In this document: positions 17,057 to 26,507 of the stretch, in pieces
Layout of the letters: each line of letters starts with the position of its first letter
Numbering within the stretch: the stretch's first letter is position 1
Assembly: GCA_963828405.1 (NCBI GenBank)
Contig: CAWHEG010000031.1
Coordinates: forward strand, 1 to 64,000
DNA from: JANMJD01 sp963828405
GTDB taxonomy: Bacteria > Actinomycetota > Acidimicrobiia > Acidimicrobiales > Ilumatobacteraceae
Reading direction: 5' to 3'
DNA length: 64,000 nucleotides
Program-made: the position numbers and the translations under genes
The notes under the pieces: model-generated
The model's database searches: none
The model's input: only the letters and a program-made list of their open reading frames with translations
What the model was told of the DNA's origin: nothing

Positions 17057-17569
17057 ATGCGGACACGAATCATCAAGCTCGTCGTCGGGCTGCTCGTCGC
17101 CCTCGGCGTCGTCGGCGGGATCATCTTCGTCGTGGGTGTGCGGGCGAAGTCCCCGCTGGTACTCGCGGCCGTTCGCCGATGCGGGCGAGCGACCAAACGG
17201 TTCGTGTTGGCGTCGGCTGGAACACCCGGTTCGACCGTGTCCGTGGTCCGCCACCTCGGCCGGACAACAGGCCGGCCGTACGACACTCCGGTGCAGGCAG
17301 TCGCCACCGAGGACGGGTTCGTGATCGCGCTGCCGTATGGGCTGAACACCGATTGCCTCAAGAACGTCTTCGCCGGCAGCGAAGCCACGATCGTTCACGA
17401 CGGGCACACCCGTCGCGTCGACCGACCCGAGATCATCCCGATGTCCCTCGCGGCTTCGCGCTTCTCGCCCAACGACCGACGCGCACATCGCCCGTTCGGT
17501 GTCGACCAGTGCCTCATGGTCCGCCACGCCGAGCCGGGCAATGGTGAGCAGGTCGCCGACCACGGCTGA
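17057..17569 (+). CDS. Deazaflavin (F420)-dependent nitroreductase-family protein
   Basis: A 170-residue protein with an N-terminal membrane helix (residues 5-27, KLVVGLLVALGVVGGIIFVVG) and a split-barrel domain of the DDN family: VVRHLGRTTGRPYDTPVQA, then VIALPYGLNTDCLKNVFAG and the end PFGVDQCLMVRH. Such enzymes reduce quinones or nitro compounds with reduced F420 at the membrane. Stands alone, with about 200 bases of non-coding DNA upstream after the broken DsrE gene. Confidence 0.88.
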   Translation: MRTRIIKLVVGLLVALGVVGGIIFVVGVRAKSPLVLAAVRRCGRATKRFVLASAGTPGSTVSVVRHLGRTTGRPYDTPVQAVATEDGFVIALPYGLNTDCLKNVFAGSEATIVHDGHTRRVDRPEIIPMSLAASRFSPNDRRAHRPFGVDQCLMVRHAEPGNGEQVADHG

Positions 17570-17705
17570 GACGATGGACGACAGCGACGAGTCTGACGAC
17601 CGTGCAGAGTGGGACACGAACCCCCTCGCTGACTATCCGGTTGGCCCCGACGTCCGCTTGAAGTGCCGTCGGACGCCGGTCGTCCCTCGGCTTGGCTACT
17701 GTCCG

Positions 17706-18464
17706 ATGATGCTCTTGGCTACCGACGATCCGCTCGCTGTGGCCGCGACGCTCGCCGTGCAGCGCGGCGATCTCGACGGCTTGCGGGCTCTACTGGTCGA
17801 ACATCCTGGACTTGCCAGGGCCGAGATCGGTGACCACACGCCGGGCGGCATGCGCCGCTCGTTGTTGCACGCCGCCACGGACTGGCCGGGCCACTACCCG
17901 AACAACGTCGCTACGGTGACGCTGCTGATCGAGCACGGGGCGGACGTGAACGCCCGCTTCGCCGGTCCGCACACCGAGACGCCGTTGCACTGGGCAGCCA
18001 GTAGCGACGACGTCGACGTGCTCGATGGGCTGCTCGATGCCGGAGCCGACATCGAAGCGACGGGAGCGGTCATCGCCGGTGGAACCCCGATGGCCGACGC
18101 GACTGCCTTCGGTCAGTGGAACGCCGCTCGCCGACTGGTCGAGCGAGGCGCCCGAACGAACCTGTTCGAGTCGGCGGTCATGGGACTCATCGATCGCATT
18201 GAACCCCTGTTGAGGAGCGCCACCGCTCCTGGCGCCGAGGTCATCACTGGCGCGTTCTGGGGTGCTTGCGCCGGCGGCCAGCTGGCGACGGCACGGTACC
18301 TGGCCGACCAGGGTGCCGACGTCAACTGGGTGTCGGCCTGGGACGGTCTGACGCCGCTCGAGGCAGCTCGCCGCAGCCGGGACGAGGACGCCGAACGCGA
18401 GATGTCGGCCCGCCAAGCCGACCGCGACTTCTCGAAGGTCGTCGAGTGGCTCGAGTCGCGGTAG
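17706..18464 (+). CDS. Ankyrin-repeat protein
   Basis: A 252-residue protein made of ankyrin repeats: GDLDGLRALLVEHPGLARAE, TVTLLIEHGADVNARF, TPLHWAASSDDVDVLDGLLD, ARRLVERGARTNLFES and ATARYLADQGADVNWVS. It is probably a cytosolic protein-binding scaffold. The frame is open to ATG 17574, which would add a charged leader (MDDSDESDDRAEWDTNPLAD); I prefer 17706, next to the first repeat, but cannot exclude the longer form. Confidence 0.85.
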   Translation: MMLLATDDPLAVAATLAVQRGDLDGLRALLVEHPGLARAEIGDHTPGGMRRSLLHAATDWPGHYPNNVATVTLLIEHGADVNARFAGPHTETPLHWAASSDDVDVLDGLLDAGADIEATGAVIAGGTPMADATAFGQWNAARRLVERGARTNLFESAVMGLIDRIEPLLRSATAPGAEVITGAFWGACAGGQLATARYLADQGADVNWVSAWDGLTPLEAARRSRDEDAEREMSARQADRDFSKVVEWLESR

Positions 18465-18501
18465 CGACCTGGGAGTTCCACGATCCCGTGGGGGCTGATC
18501 C

Positions 18502-18800
18502 GTGTCGACGACCGATCAGTCCGGCTCCAGGCCCCGCCGAACGCCCGCCGCCGACAAGACCATCGACTGGGTCCACCACATCCTCAAGACGGAGCGTGAC
18601 ATCGTCATCTCCTCCCGCCCCTCGAGGCGACATCGTTCCAGGTGGAGAACCTCCGGATCGCCTACGTGTTCTACGAGAGCGGGTTGTCGATCAACGATGT
18701 ACACCTGATCTCCGAGGGTCTGTCGTGGCTTTCAGCGACGAACGCCTTGTGGATGGCGATAGCGGCAGCCGAACCGTCGGCAGCGGCCGTCACCACCTGA
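18502..18800 (+). pseudogene. Possible frameshifted small gene
   Basis: ATG 18502 opens a frame with protein-like sequence TIDWVHHILKTERDIVISS. Near 18615 the composition degrades and a neighbouring frame continues with PLEATSFQVENLRIAYVFYE and SGLSINDVHLISEGLS, to a stop at 18798. One indel would join them into a protein of about 99 residues. Its 3' part overlaps the end of the thioredoxin-reductase-like gene on the other strand. No family recognised. Confidence 0.35.
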
Positions 18801-19579
18801 TGCGGTATGGGCGGCGGGCGACGCACGTCTCCAGCGGCCCACACGAGTGGATGACTGGTGGCCCCGGTCTCGCTCGTGCGAATGTAGCCGTCACCGTCGA
18901 CCTCGCAGCCGAGGGCACGGGCCATCGAGCTGCGCGGCACGATGGGGGCCTTCACGAACGCGGCCATTGCCTCGATCGTGCGCCCGTCGCGCAGCGCCAC
19001 GTGGGTCAGGGTGGCTCCCTTGCCGATCAGTGCAGCGACATCGGCAGCATCGACGACCGTGACCTGAGATGTCCACGAACGGACCAAGCTCGCGAGATGG
19101 TCGGCGCCGGGAGCGGCATCGATGACGACGACCGCTTGGTCGCGATGCTCCCACCCGTCGCAGAACGGACAGTTGAACACCGACTTGCCCCACCGGTCGG
19201 CAAGGCCGTCGACCGGCGGAAGCTCGTCGTGCACGCCCGTGGCCAGCAACACAGCGTCAGCGTGTCTGGTGGTGCCGTCCGCAAGCCCGATGGTCACGTT
19301 CCGGTTCGCGCTCCGCGCGCTGGTGACAGCGCAGTGCACGATCGCCACACCGTACGTACGCAGTTCGGCCAGAGCGTCGTTGCGGAAGCGATTGGGGGCC
19401 GTCGCATCGCGCGTGGGGAAGCCATGGAACTCAGAGACGGTCGCGTTGCGGTACGTCTGGTCGTCGATCACGGTGACTCGATGCCGAGCCCTCGCCAGGA
19501 CGAGCGCCGCGGTGAGGCCGGCGGCTCCGCCACCGATCACGAGCACGTCGCCGGCAACCTCTGCTGCGGTGCCCATCAT
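18671..19579 (-). CDS. Thioredoxin-reductase-like FAD/NAD(P) oxidoreductase
   Basis: A 302-residue class II flavoprotein disulfide reductase-like enzyme. FAD site VLVIGGGAAGLTAALVLARA, redox pair CPFC in SVFNCPFCDGWEHRD and the C-terminal FAD motif PLVWAAGDVRRP are present. The NADPH-site glycine motif after the CxxC region is poor (VVVIDAAPGADHLAS instead of GGGxxA), so the electron donor may differ from NADPH. ATG 19579 overlaps the DHA2 exporter stop; the coupling suggests a joint role in resistance to, or export of, a redox-active compound. Confidence 0.9.
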   Translation of the reverse strand: MMGTAAEVAGDVLVIGGGAAGLTAALVLARARHRVTVIDDQTYRNATVSEFHGFPTRDATAPNRFRNDALAELRTYGVAIVHCAVTSARSANRNVTIGLADGTTRHADAVLLATGVHDELPPVDGLADRWGKSVFNCPFCDGWEHRDQAVVVIDAAPGADHLASLVRSWTSQVTVVDAADVAALIGKGATLTHVALRDGRTIEAMAAFVKAPIVPRSSMARALGCEVDGDGYIRTSETGATSHPLVWAAGDVRRPPPIPHQVVTAAADGSAAAIAIHKAFVAESHDRPSEIRCTSLIDNPLS

Positions 19580-21237
19580 GACGCCGTTGCCTGAGTCGAC
19601 GAGGCGGCCTCGACCGTCGCGACGTGCGGGTGGTGGCCGGAGCGGGCGACCGCTGCACCGTGAACACCGTGAGCCTGCTGAGCACGGTGTGCGCCGTCTG
19701 TTGCGCGGCGGGGCAGCTGGGTGAAGGTCACCGCAGCGGCACAGAACGCAACGCCGGCCGCGATCCACAACGAGCTGTGCATCGAGTCCACGAATGCGGT
19801 GCGGGCGGCGGCGGCGATCGGGCCGGCCTGGGCGCCGAGGTGCCGGCTGGTGTCGATCGCTGCGCCGACGTTGTTGACCAGCATGCTGCGATCGATGCCG
19901 GTGAGGTTCGGGAACCGGTCGAGCTCGGTGTGCATCGATGTCGCGTAGCTCGTCGCCGCGACGCTGCCGATGACCGCGACCCCGAATGCGCCACCGAACT
20001 CGCGAACGGTGTCGTTGACGGCCGAGCCGACGCCGGCACGGGCCGGTGGGAGGGTTGCCATGATCATCTCGGTCGCAGGCGGCATCGCGATGCCCGCACC
20101 GAGGCCGAACAGCAGCAGCCCGACGCCGGTCGGCACGTACGAGCCGCCGTCGACGAACGCAGCCTGCACGGCGACGCCGGCGGTGGCGATCAGCGTGCCG
20201 GTGGTGACGGTGATGCGCCCACCGTGCATGGACGCGAGATGCGCGCCCGCTCCGGTGCCGAGCAGCATCCCGATCGCCGCGGGAACCAGCGCGAAGCCGG
20301 CTGCCAATGGCGTGTACTCGAGCACGAACTGCAGGTACTGGGCTTGCAGGAACACGGTGCCGGCCATGGCGAAGAAGAGCAGCGCGAGGGCGATGCTGCC
20401 GGCCGAGAAGCCGCGGTTGCGGAACAGCGCGATGTCGAGCATCGGGTCGTCGCGACGCACCTCCCAGCCGACGAAGAGGATCGCGATCGCAGTCCCCGCG
20501 GCGAAGTTGACAACTGAGGCGGTCGAGGTCCAGCCACGCTCGGGTGCCTGGATGGTGGCGTAGACCAGTGAGCTGATCGCGGCGATCGAGAGGACCGCGC
20601 CGACGGGATCCAGCCGTGTGGCGTGCGGGTCCCGGGAGTCGGGAACGAGGTGCATCGCTCCGACGAACGCGGCGACGAGCAGCGGCACGTTGATCCAGAA
20701 CACCGACGACCACGAGAAGTTGCGCATCAACGCACCGCCGATGATCGGTCCGAGCGCGATGCCGGCTCCGCTGGCGGCGGTCCATCCGGCGATCGCCTTG
20801 GCGCGTTCGCGGGGATCGCCGAACACGTTGACGAGGATCGACAGCGTGGTCGGCATGATCAGCGCACCGCCGACGCCCATCACGCAACGGCCGGCGATGA
20901 GCGCAGCCGTCGAGCCGGCCGTGGCGGCGACGACGGAACCACCGAGGAACGTGAACAGGCCGGCGAGCAGCGCGTGGCGGCGGCCGAAGCGGTCACCGAT
21001 GCTTCCCGCGGTGAGCAGCAGCCCGGCGAACACGATGGTGTACGCGGCGACGATCCACTGCAGTTGGGCCGAGCTGGCGCCGAGATCGCCGACCAGTCGC
21101 GGCATGGCGACGTTGATGATCGTGTGGTCGACGGAGGTGACGAGCAGAGCGAGCACGAGTACGCCGAGGATTCGCCAACGATTGGGATGGCTGGCGTGTG
21201 CGTCGCCGATGCACTGGGTGGTGGGACGGCCGTGCAT
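19576..21237 (-). CDS. DHA2-family MFS drug exporter
   Basis: A 553-residue, 14-helix MFS exporter. Typical features: LVTSVDHTIINVAMPRLVGD in helix 1, GDRFGRRHALLAG in loop 2-3, and the antiporter motif C region GAGIALGPIIGGALM. The His-rich tail (ARSGHHPHVA) is unusual. It should exchange protons for a drug or lipid-like substrate. ATG 21237 is followed downstream by the coupled thioredoxin-reductase-like gene; the leader carries a 16-base tandem repeat. Confidence 0.9.
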   Translation of the reverse strand: MHGRPTTQCIGDAHASHPNRWRILGVLVLALLVTSVDHTIINVAMPRLVGDLGASSAQLQWIVAAYTIVFAGLLLTAGSIGDRFGRRHALLAGLFTFLGGSVVAATAGSTAALIAGRCVMGVGGALIMPTTLSILVNVFGDPRERAKAIAGWTAASGAGIALGPIIGGALMRNFSWSSVFWINVPLLVAAFVGAMHLVPDSRDPHATRLDPVGAVLSIAAISSLVYATIQAPERGWTSTASVVNFAAGTAIAILFVGWEVRRDDPMLDIALFRNRGFSAGSIALALLFFAMAGTVFLQAQYLQFVLEYTPLAAGFALVPAAIGMLLGTGAGAHLASMHGGRITVTTGTLIATAGVAVQAAFVDGGSYVPTGVGLLLFGLGAGIAMPPATEMIMATLPPARAGVGSAVNDTVREFGGAFGVAVIGSVAATSYATSMHTELDRFPNLTGIDRSMLVNNVGAAIDTSRHLGAQAGPIAAAARTAFVDSMHSSLWIAAGVAFCAAAVTFTQLPRRATDGAHRAQQAHGVHGAAVARSGHHPHVATVEAASSTQATAS

Positions 21238-21250
21238 GATGACTCCTTGG

Positions 21251-21298
21251 GTGTGTGGTGGTGAGGGTGTGTGGTGGTGAGGGTGTGTGGTGGTGAGG
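21251..21298. repeat. Three 16-base tandem repeats
   Basis: Three exact copies of GTGTGTGGTGGTGAGG plus five bases of a fourth, between the lipoprotein stop and the DHA2 start. On the coding strand the leader is CCTCACCACCACACAC repeated. Copy number may vary and alter exporter expression; this is inference. Confidence 0.9.
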
Positions 21299-21326
21299 GT
21301 GTGCGGTTTGTCGGGGTTGGGTTGGG

Positions 21327-22328
21327 TTACGGGAGCAGGCGGGTGATCTCGTCGATCACGACGCCCGGTTGGTCGATCTCGATGTGATGACCCGTCTGGT
21401 CGACCGACGTCACGTGCGCGGTGGTCGACAGCGCCGCCCAGTCCTGCTGGCCCTGGTTCCATACGTCGGTGAGATGTGCGACCTCGCTCGCAGCCAGGTC
21501 GGCGGGCAGCTGACGGTCGGTGGCCGTGATGACGGTCATCGGCAACGAGCCGAGCGAGGCGATGCCGGACACTTCGGCGAAGGCCGCGTCGACATCGAGG
21601 TGTTCCCTGTTTCCCGTCGGCAGGAACAGGCCGGTGCAGGTGGCCCGTAACATCGTTGCGCCGTCGGAGCCATCATCGGTGACGTTGCAGAGGGCGGCCG
21701 GCCATGTGGCGGGAGAGGCGTCGACGAGGACGAGTCCGGTGACCTCGTCGGCGAACAGTGAAGCGAACGTGACAGCCTCGGCCCCACCGAAGGAGTGGCC
21801 GACGACCACGTACGGTCCGGGTTCGCCGACCGTGCTCAGCAGCGCATGGAGGTCGGACGCCTGGCTGGAGAAGGTTTCGGTCGCAGCGGCCGGGTCGCTC
21901 GTTCCCGTCCCGGGCCGGTCGTAGGAGCACACGCGGGAGCGTGCAGCGATGGCGGGTTCGGTCTTGACCCAGCCCTCGCTGCCGCCTTCGAAGCCGGCGA
22001 TCAACAGCACCGTCGTGTCACCCTGGCCGACGCAGCGGATGTGCACCCGCTCACCCGCAACGCCGATCAGTTCGTCGATCGTCGCCGTCGGACGTGTCAC
22101 GGTGGTCGCCGTGGTCGCCGTGGCCACCGTGGTCGAGACGACCGAGGTGGTCGATGTCGAACCGGCGATGGACGCGGCCGGGGTCGTCGTGGTTGCCGTG
22201 TCGTTGCCACACGCCGTCGCGCTGACGAGCGCGGCGACGAGGATGGCGATCCCAAGGCGGCGCACCCTCGTTCGGCCGGCTTCGGTGCTCATCTTCTGGA
22301 GGGTGATCGTGTCGATGGTTGCGTTCAT
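21327..22328 (-). CDS. Secreted alpha/beta-hydrolase lipoprotein
   Basis: A 333-residue protein with a lipoprotein signal (RLGIAILVAALVSATACG, Cys as lipidation site), a Thr/Ser-rich linker (about residues 45-95) and an alpha/beta-hydrolase domain. The nucleophile elbow is VVVGHSFGGAEA; the catalytic His is likely in QTGHHIEIDQP. It acts outside the membrane on an ester or amide; the substrate is unknown. Start 22328 has a GGTGG element five bases upstream; 22292 would start closer to the signal peptide. Same fold as the membrane hydrolase at 26504. Confidence 0.85.
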   Translation of the reverse strand: MNATIDTITLQKMSTEAGRTRVRRLGIAILVAALVSATACGNDTATTTTPAASIAGSTSTTSVVSTTVATATTATTVTRPTATIDELIGVAGERVHIRCVGQGDTTVLLIAGFEGGSEGWVKTEPAIAARSRVCSYDRPGTGTSDPAAATETFSSQASDLHALLSTVGEPGPYVVVGHSFGGAEAVTFASLFADEVTGLVLVDASPATWPAALCNVTDDGSDGATMLRATCTGLFLPTGNREHLDVDAAFAEVSGIASLGSLPMTVITATDRQLPADLAASEVAHLTDVWNQGQQDWAALSTTAHVTSVDQTGHHIEIDQPGVVIDEITRLLP

Positions 22329-22451
22329 GAGTGCCACCATCGACCTAAGGGGTGGCGGTCCGCATCGGCCACACCACCTCAGATCCGCGGACGTGAGCGA
22401 GCCGAGAACTGGCCGGCGACGCTGCCTGCGCACGCGATACTGAGCGGCATC

Positions 22452-25343
22452 ATGCACTCCCGCCCGCCCGGATCGGACTTCGTCGGACGGCACGCGGAGT
22501 TGGCCACCTTCGAACGGGCGATCGCCGACGCACGCAACGGGTTGCCGTCCGTCGTGCTGGTCAGCGGCGATTCAGGCATCGGCAAGACGACGATCGTCAC
22601 CGAGAGCGCCGGGCGAGCCTGTGTCGCCCTCTACCTCGCTCGGTCGACGCACATCGGGGGCGACACGATCCCCCTGGCACCACTCGCCGATCTGCTGCGC
22701 CAGGTCCGTCGATCCAAGCCGGGCCTCCTCACCGGGACGCCGGCGCTCGCGGCGCTGCGCCACTGGTTCGTGCCCGGCTCGACCGTCCCCGAGGTGAACG
22801 GCTCGCCTCATGGTGGGCTGTTCGTCGCCGTCCTCGAACTGATCTCCCGGCTCGCCGCTGAAGAAACCGTGATCATCGGGTTCGAGGACCTCCACTGGGC
22901 GGACGCGGTGACGTGGGATCTCTTCGAGTACCTCGCCCGCAACCTCATCGACGAACAGGTGGTGCTCGTCGGCACGTACCGCGCCAACGAGGTGGCGATC
23001 AGTCCGAGCCAGCGGGGCCGATTGGCGGAGCTCAGCAGGCTTCCGGCGGCTCGTCGAATGCAGCTGGAAGGGTTGGGTCGCGACGAGATCGCCGCCCGTG
23101 TCGCATCGCTGCTCGGAACGCCGGCACCGAGTGCGCTCGTCGATCAGGTGGTCGCCCGGGGTCGTGGCAATCCCTTCTTCACCAACGAGCTCGTCGCCGC
23201 CCACCTGTCCGGTGAGACCATCCCCATCGTGCTCTCCGATCTGATCTCCGCCGAGATCGCCGATCTCGACGACTGCGCCCGCCTGGTGTTGGGGGCGATT
23301 GCCACGATTGGTCGCGTGACGAGCCACGAGCTGCTCACTGCCATCGTCGCCCTGCCCGATCACGAAGTGGAAGCCGCTGTGCGCACCGTGATCGACGCAC
23401 GGTTGCTGGTGGTCGACAACGACGCATACCGCTTCCGACATCCTCTGCTCGGCGAGGTCGTCTACGCCGACATGCTCCCACCGCAACGGGCACGCCTGCA
23501 CCGCAGCATTGCCGCGACACTGCGGCAACAGCCCGCCAATGCGTTGAGGCGAGCGGACCGGGCCGGTGAGCTCGCCTTTCACCTCGACCGTGCGGGCGAC
23601 CACGAGGGCGCCTTCACGGCGTTGCTCGCCGCCGCCGATGCGGCCGAGACCGTCGCCCCTGCTGCAGCGTTCGGTCATCTCGAGCGCGCCTTCGAGTTGT
23701 GGGACGCTGTGGGCGAGTGCGCCGCCACCGCCAACCGGAGCGACCGGCTGTGGCAGGCCGCCGACCTGGCGACCTCGACGGTCGGCAACGAGCGAGCCGT
23801 GCAGCTGGCGCGCGCTGCCTTCGCCAGCGGGTTGCCCCCACTCGGTGCGGCGTGGGGCCACGAACGGCTCGGGCGCTACCTGTGGGCCACTGGGCGGCTC
23901 GCGGAGAGCCGAGCGGAGTTCGAACTCGCCGCAGCGTCGCTGTCGGGTCACGAAGGCGGCGAGGCCGCCGCGGTGTATGCGGGTCTCGGGCAGGCCGAGC
24001 TGATGGCCGGCAACGACGCAACTGCCGAGGGCTGGTGCGCGCAGGCCTTCGACGTCGTCACGACACCACACCGCAACCCGTTGGCCTGGGGGATGGCGCA
24101 GCGTGTGCTGGGCATCGTCCGCAGCAACCAGGGCGACCCGGCCGAGGCGGTCGCGCTGTGCCGGGCGTCGGTGGCCGTTGCCCCGAGCGCGCAGGCACGT
24201 GCTCTGGCCATCGTCTACCTGTGTGTCGCGCTCGGCGACGCCGGCGAGTACCAGGAGGCGCTCAACACGACCCTCGACGCAGTTGCGGAGGGTCGGCTCA
24301 CCGGGCTCGATCGCGGCTTCGGGTGCTACTTCGACTCGCTCGCCGCCGAAGCGCTCATCCGGCTCGGGCGTTGGACCGAGGTCGAGGGCGTGCTCACCCG
24401 ACAGCCGATGGCCGGCACGCTGCCGGCCGGTCTGCTGCGCCTCGCACGAGCGAGAGCGATGCTCGCGGCGCGACGCGGTGACACCGAGTACGCACTCGGT
24501 CAGCTGGCGGAGGCGCACGGGCTGCCGATCGACGGGTGGCACCAGAGCGTGCGCGATGCGACGACGGCGGACGTCCACCTCGCACTCGGCAACTGGAGCG
24601 AAGCGGCGCATGCTGCCGAGCGGGGCTGGAGTGCGACGGGCACGACGTCGGTGCTGTGGGCGGCACGGTTCGCCATGTTCGGCGTCGTTGCCGAGGTGGA
24701 ACGAACGCTCGACCGACGGGCCCGCCGCGAGCCCGTCGATCCTGTCGCGACGATGTCGCGCCTTCGCCGGCGAGTGGACAGTGCTCGATCGTTCGCCGAC
24801 GGTGTACCAGGCGGCCCGCAGCGAGACACCGCGGCACACCTCGCCCACGCTGCAGCGAGCCTCACCCGGCTCGACGTGTCGGACGCCGACGCGTGGGCCG
24901 AGGCGGTGGCGCGATGGAGCGATCTCGGCGATCGCTGGGCGACGGCCGTCGCGCTTGTACGGGAAGCCGAGGCGGCGGCGGCGGCCGGCGCCGCGGACCG
25001 GGCGGCGTCGTCGCTCCGCCGAGCCCACGCGTTTGCAGCCGAAGTCGATGCCGGCCCGCTGCTGGCCGAGATCGACGCCGTCTCCAGCCGCACACGGGTC
25101 AGCATCGAAGCCCCCACTCGCGTCGTACTCGACGAGATCTCCGCCGAACGCCTCGGCTTGACGCCGCGGGAGACGGAGGTGTTGAGCCTGGTGGCCGCTG
25201 GACGCACCAACCGCCAGATCGGTGAGGAGCTCTACGTGTCGGACAAGACCGCCAGCGTGCACGTCTCGAACATCCTGCGCAAGCTCGGCGTGAACAGCCG
25301 GGTCGACGCGGCCGCCGTCGCGCAGCGGCTCGGCATCGCCTGA
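22452..25343 (+). CDS. Large LuxR-family ATPase regulator (LAL type)
   Basis: A 963-residue transcriptional regulator. The N-terminal AAA/STAND ATPase has Walker A SGDSGIGKTTI and Walker B VIIGFEDLHWAD, followed by about 500 residues of TPR-like helices (for example ALCRASVAVAPSAQARALAI). The C-terminal LuxR helix-turn-helix reads LTPRETEVLSLVAAGRTNRQ. It diverges from the lipoprotein gene and probably activates nearby genes after ligand and ATP binding. The frame extends upstream to 21795, but ATG 22452 (SDFVGRHAELATFE) matches the family start. Confidence 0.93.
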   Translation: MHSRPPGSDFVGRHAELATFERAIADARNGLPSVVLVSGDSGIGKTTIVTESAGRACVALYLARSTHIGGDTIPLAPLADLLRQVRRSKPGLLTGTPALAALRHWFVPGSTVPEVNGSPHGGLFVAVLELISRLAAEETVIIGFEDLHWADAVTWDLFEYLARNLIDEQVVLVGTYRANEVAISPSQRGRLAELSRLPAARRMQLEGLGRDEIAARVASLLGTPAPSALVDQVVARGRGNPFFTNELVAAHLSGETIPIVLSDLISAEIADLDDCARLVLGAIATIGRVTSHELLTAIVALPDHEVEAAVRTVIDARLLVVDNDAYRFRHPLLGEVVYADMLPPQRARLHRSIAATLRQQPANALRRADRAGELAFHLDRAGDHEGAFTALLAAADAAETVAPAAAFGHLERAFELWDAVGECAATANRSDRLWQAADLATSTVGNERAVQLARAAFASGLPPLGAAWGHERLGRYLWATGRLAESRAEFELAAASLSGHEGGEAAAVYAGLGQAELMAGNDATAEGWCAQAFDVVTTPHRNPLAWGMAQRVLGIVRSNQGDPAEAVALCRASVAVAPSAQARALAIVYLCVALGDAGEYQEALNTTLDAVAEGRLTGLDRGFGCYFDSLAAEALIRLGRWTEVEGVLTRQPMAGTLPAGLLRLARARAMLAARRGDTEYALGQLAEAHGLPIDGWHQSVRDATTADVHLALGNWSEAAHAAERGWSATGTTSVLWAARFAMFGVVAEVERTLDRRARREPVDPVATMSRLRRRVDSARSFADGVPGGPQRDTAAHLAHAAASLTRLDVSDADAWAEAVARWSDLGDRWATAVALVREAEAAAAAGAADRAASSLRRAHAFAAEVDAGPLLAEIDAVSSRTRVSIEAPTRVVLDEISAERLGLTPRETEVLSLVAAGRTNRQIGEELYVSDKTASVHVSNILRKLGVNSRVDAAAVAQRLGIA

Positions 25344-25412
25344 GGGGAGTGCTTGCGATCTGAGGGGGAGCGCCCGATGCGGCCCTGGCGGCCTTAGGCC
25401 GACGATGCGGCC

Positions 25413-26507
25413 ATGCATTCAGCGACCGGCCCGTCGTTCCCACCGCCGCACGCCCTCGACGTCGACGTGTGCGGCAGCGTCCCACAGGCACTCACCGGTC
25501 GGATGCTCGGGATCGGGCGCGACGGGGTCGTCCACTCGGTGCACGTGCATGCAGGCCAACCCGTTGGGTACCGCAGCCGCAGGCTCCGCACCGACGCGGC
25601 TGTGCACAACGTCGTCACCTTCGGCGGCTCCACCCTCGCATTCGGCGATGACTCGCCCGCGTTCGAGGTGAGCTCGGATCTCGGCACGCTGCGCCACGTC
25701 GATCTTGCCGGTCGAGGGCACGCACTCGCGCCGTTTCCGAAGATCGACCCGCTCACCCGAGACCTGCACCTCGTCGCCCGCGCCCCCGACGGGCCGCAGG
25801 CGCACGTGGTGATCTCCGCTGGTGCTCTCACCCGCCGCACTCGGCTCATTCGTGACGTTCCGAACCGCATCAGGGACCTCGCGCTGACGCACGACCGAGT
25901 GGTCTTCGTCGCCGACGGCTATGTCGGGATCGGGCCTCGCTGGGGCGAGGCACGCTGCACGTGGATCGCGACTGGCGCCTCCGCACCGCACCCGTTGCAC
26001 GCGCACGATGCCGGCAACACCGTCGTCCTGCTCGCCCTCACCCCCGTGCTGGAGCGATGGACCGTCTACGTCGACGGTGGGACGATCGGGCGCGAGGTAC
26101 TGGATCCAACACCTCGACGCCTCGCCCATCGTGGGGCCCACCGCGTCGACGAGGTACCGCGTTTCCTGTGGACGACCGGTCACGGGACGATCGGCCACCA
26201 CGATCTCGCCACCGCTCGCCACGTGCACCACAGCCTTCGCCAACACACGCCTGGCGATCTCGTGTTCGTCACCGATCCACAGCGGCCGGGCGACGCCGAC
26301 GCCGGCTGGCTGGTCGGTTTCGTCCACGACGCCTCGGGAACGACGACCGAATTCCGCGTGATCGATGCCGCCGACATCGCTCGACCGGCCATCGCCACCG
26401 GTCGCATCCCTCGACGGATACCTCGTGGGCTCCGCTGCACGTGGATCCCCCTCGACCCCGCAATGACCACCACAGCAATCACATCGAACAAGGAGAACGG
26501 ACCATGA
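25413..26507 (+). CDS. Carotenoid-oxygenase-like protein, short form
   Basis: A 364-residue member of the RPE65/carotenoid cleavage oxygenase family, which splits carotenoids or stilbenes with a four-His iron site. Landmarks: HNVVTFGGSTLAFGD, HALAPFPKIDPLTRDLH, IRDLALTHDRVVFVADG and the family C-terminal motif IPRGLRCTWIP. It is about 100 residues shorter than usual members, and the last His (commonly HGTW) is replaced by CTW, so one iron ligand may be absent. It overlaps the hydrolase gene by four bases. Confidence 0.8.
   Translation: MHSATGPSFPPPHALDVDVCGSVPQALTGRMLGIGRDGVVHSVHVHAGQPVGYRSRRLRTDAAVHNVVTFGGSTLAFGDDSPAFEVSSDLGTLRHVDLAGRGHALAPFPKIDPLTRDLHLVARAPDGPQAHVVISAGALTRRTRLIRDVPNRIRDLALTHDRVVFVADGYVGIGPRWGEARCTWIATGASAPHPLHAHDAGNTVVLLALTPVLERWTVYVDGGTIGREVLDPTPRRLAHRGAHRVDEVPRFLWTTGHGTIGHHDLATARHVHHSLRQHTPGDLVFVTDPQRPGDADAGWLVGFVHDASGTTTEFRVIDAADIARPAIATGRIPRRIPRGLRCTWIPLDPAMTTTAITSNKENGP

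Noticed and set aside
19580..20887. Long N-terminal extension of the thioredoxin-reductase-like gene
   Set aside because: The extension overlaps the DHA2 exporter in another frame and is arginine-rich; the FAD motif begins right after ATG 19579.
21251..21298. Tandem repeats as a CRISPR remnant
   Set aside because: Unit of 16 bases without spacers and no cas genes nearby.
22351..22372. GTGGC/GCCAC inverted repeat between the lipoprotein and LuxR genes
   Set aside because: Arms of only five bases are expected by chance in such GC-rich DNA.
22572..25418. A 948-residue open frame on the minus strand
   Set aside because: Antisense to the LuxR-family regulator; composition is random and no motif is present, while the plus frame has all the domains.
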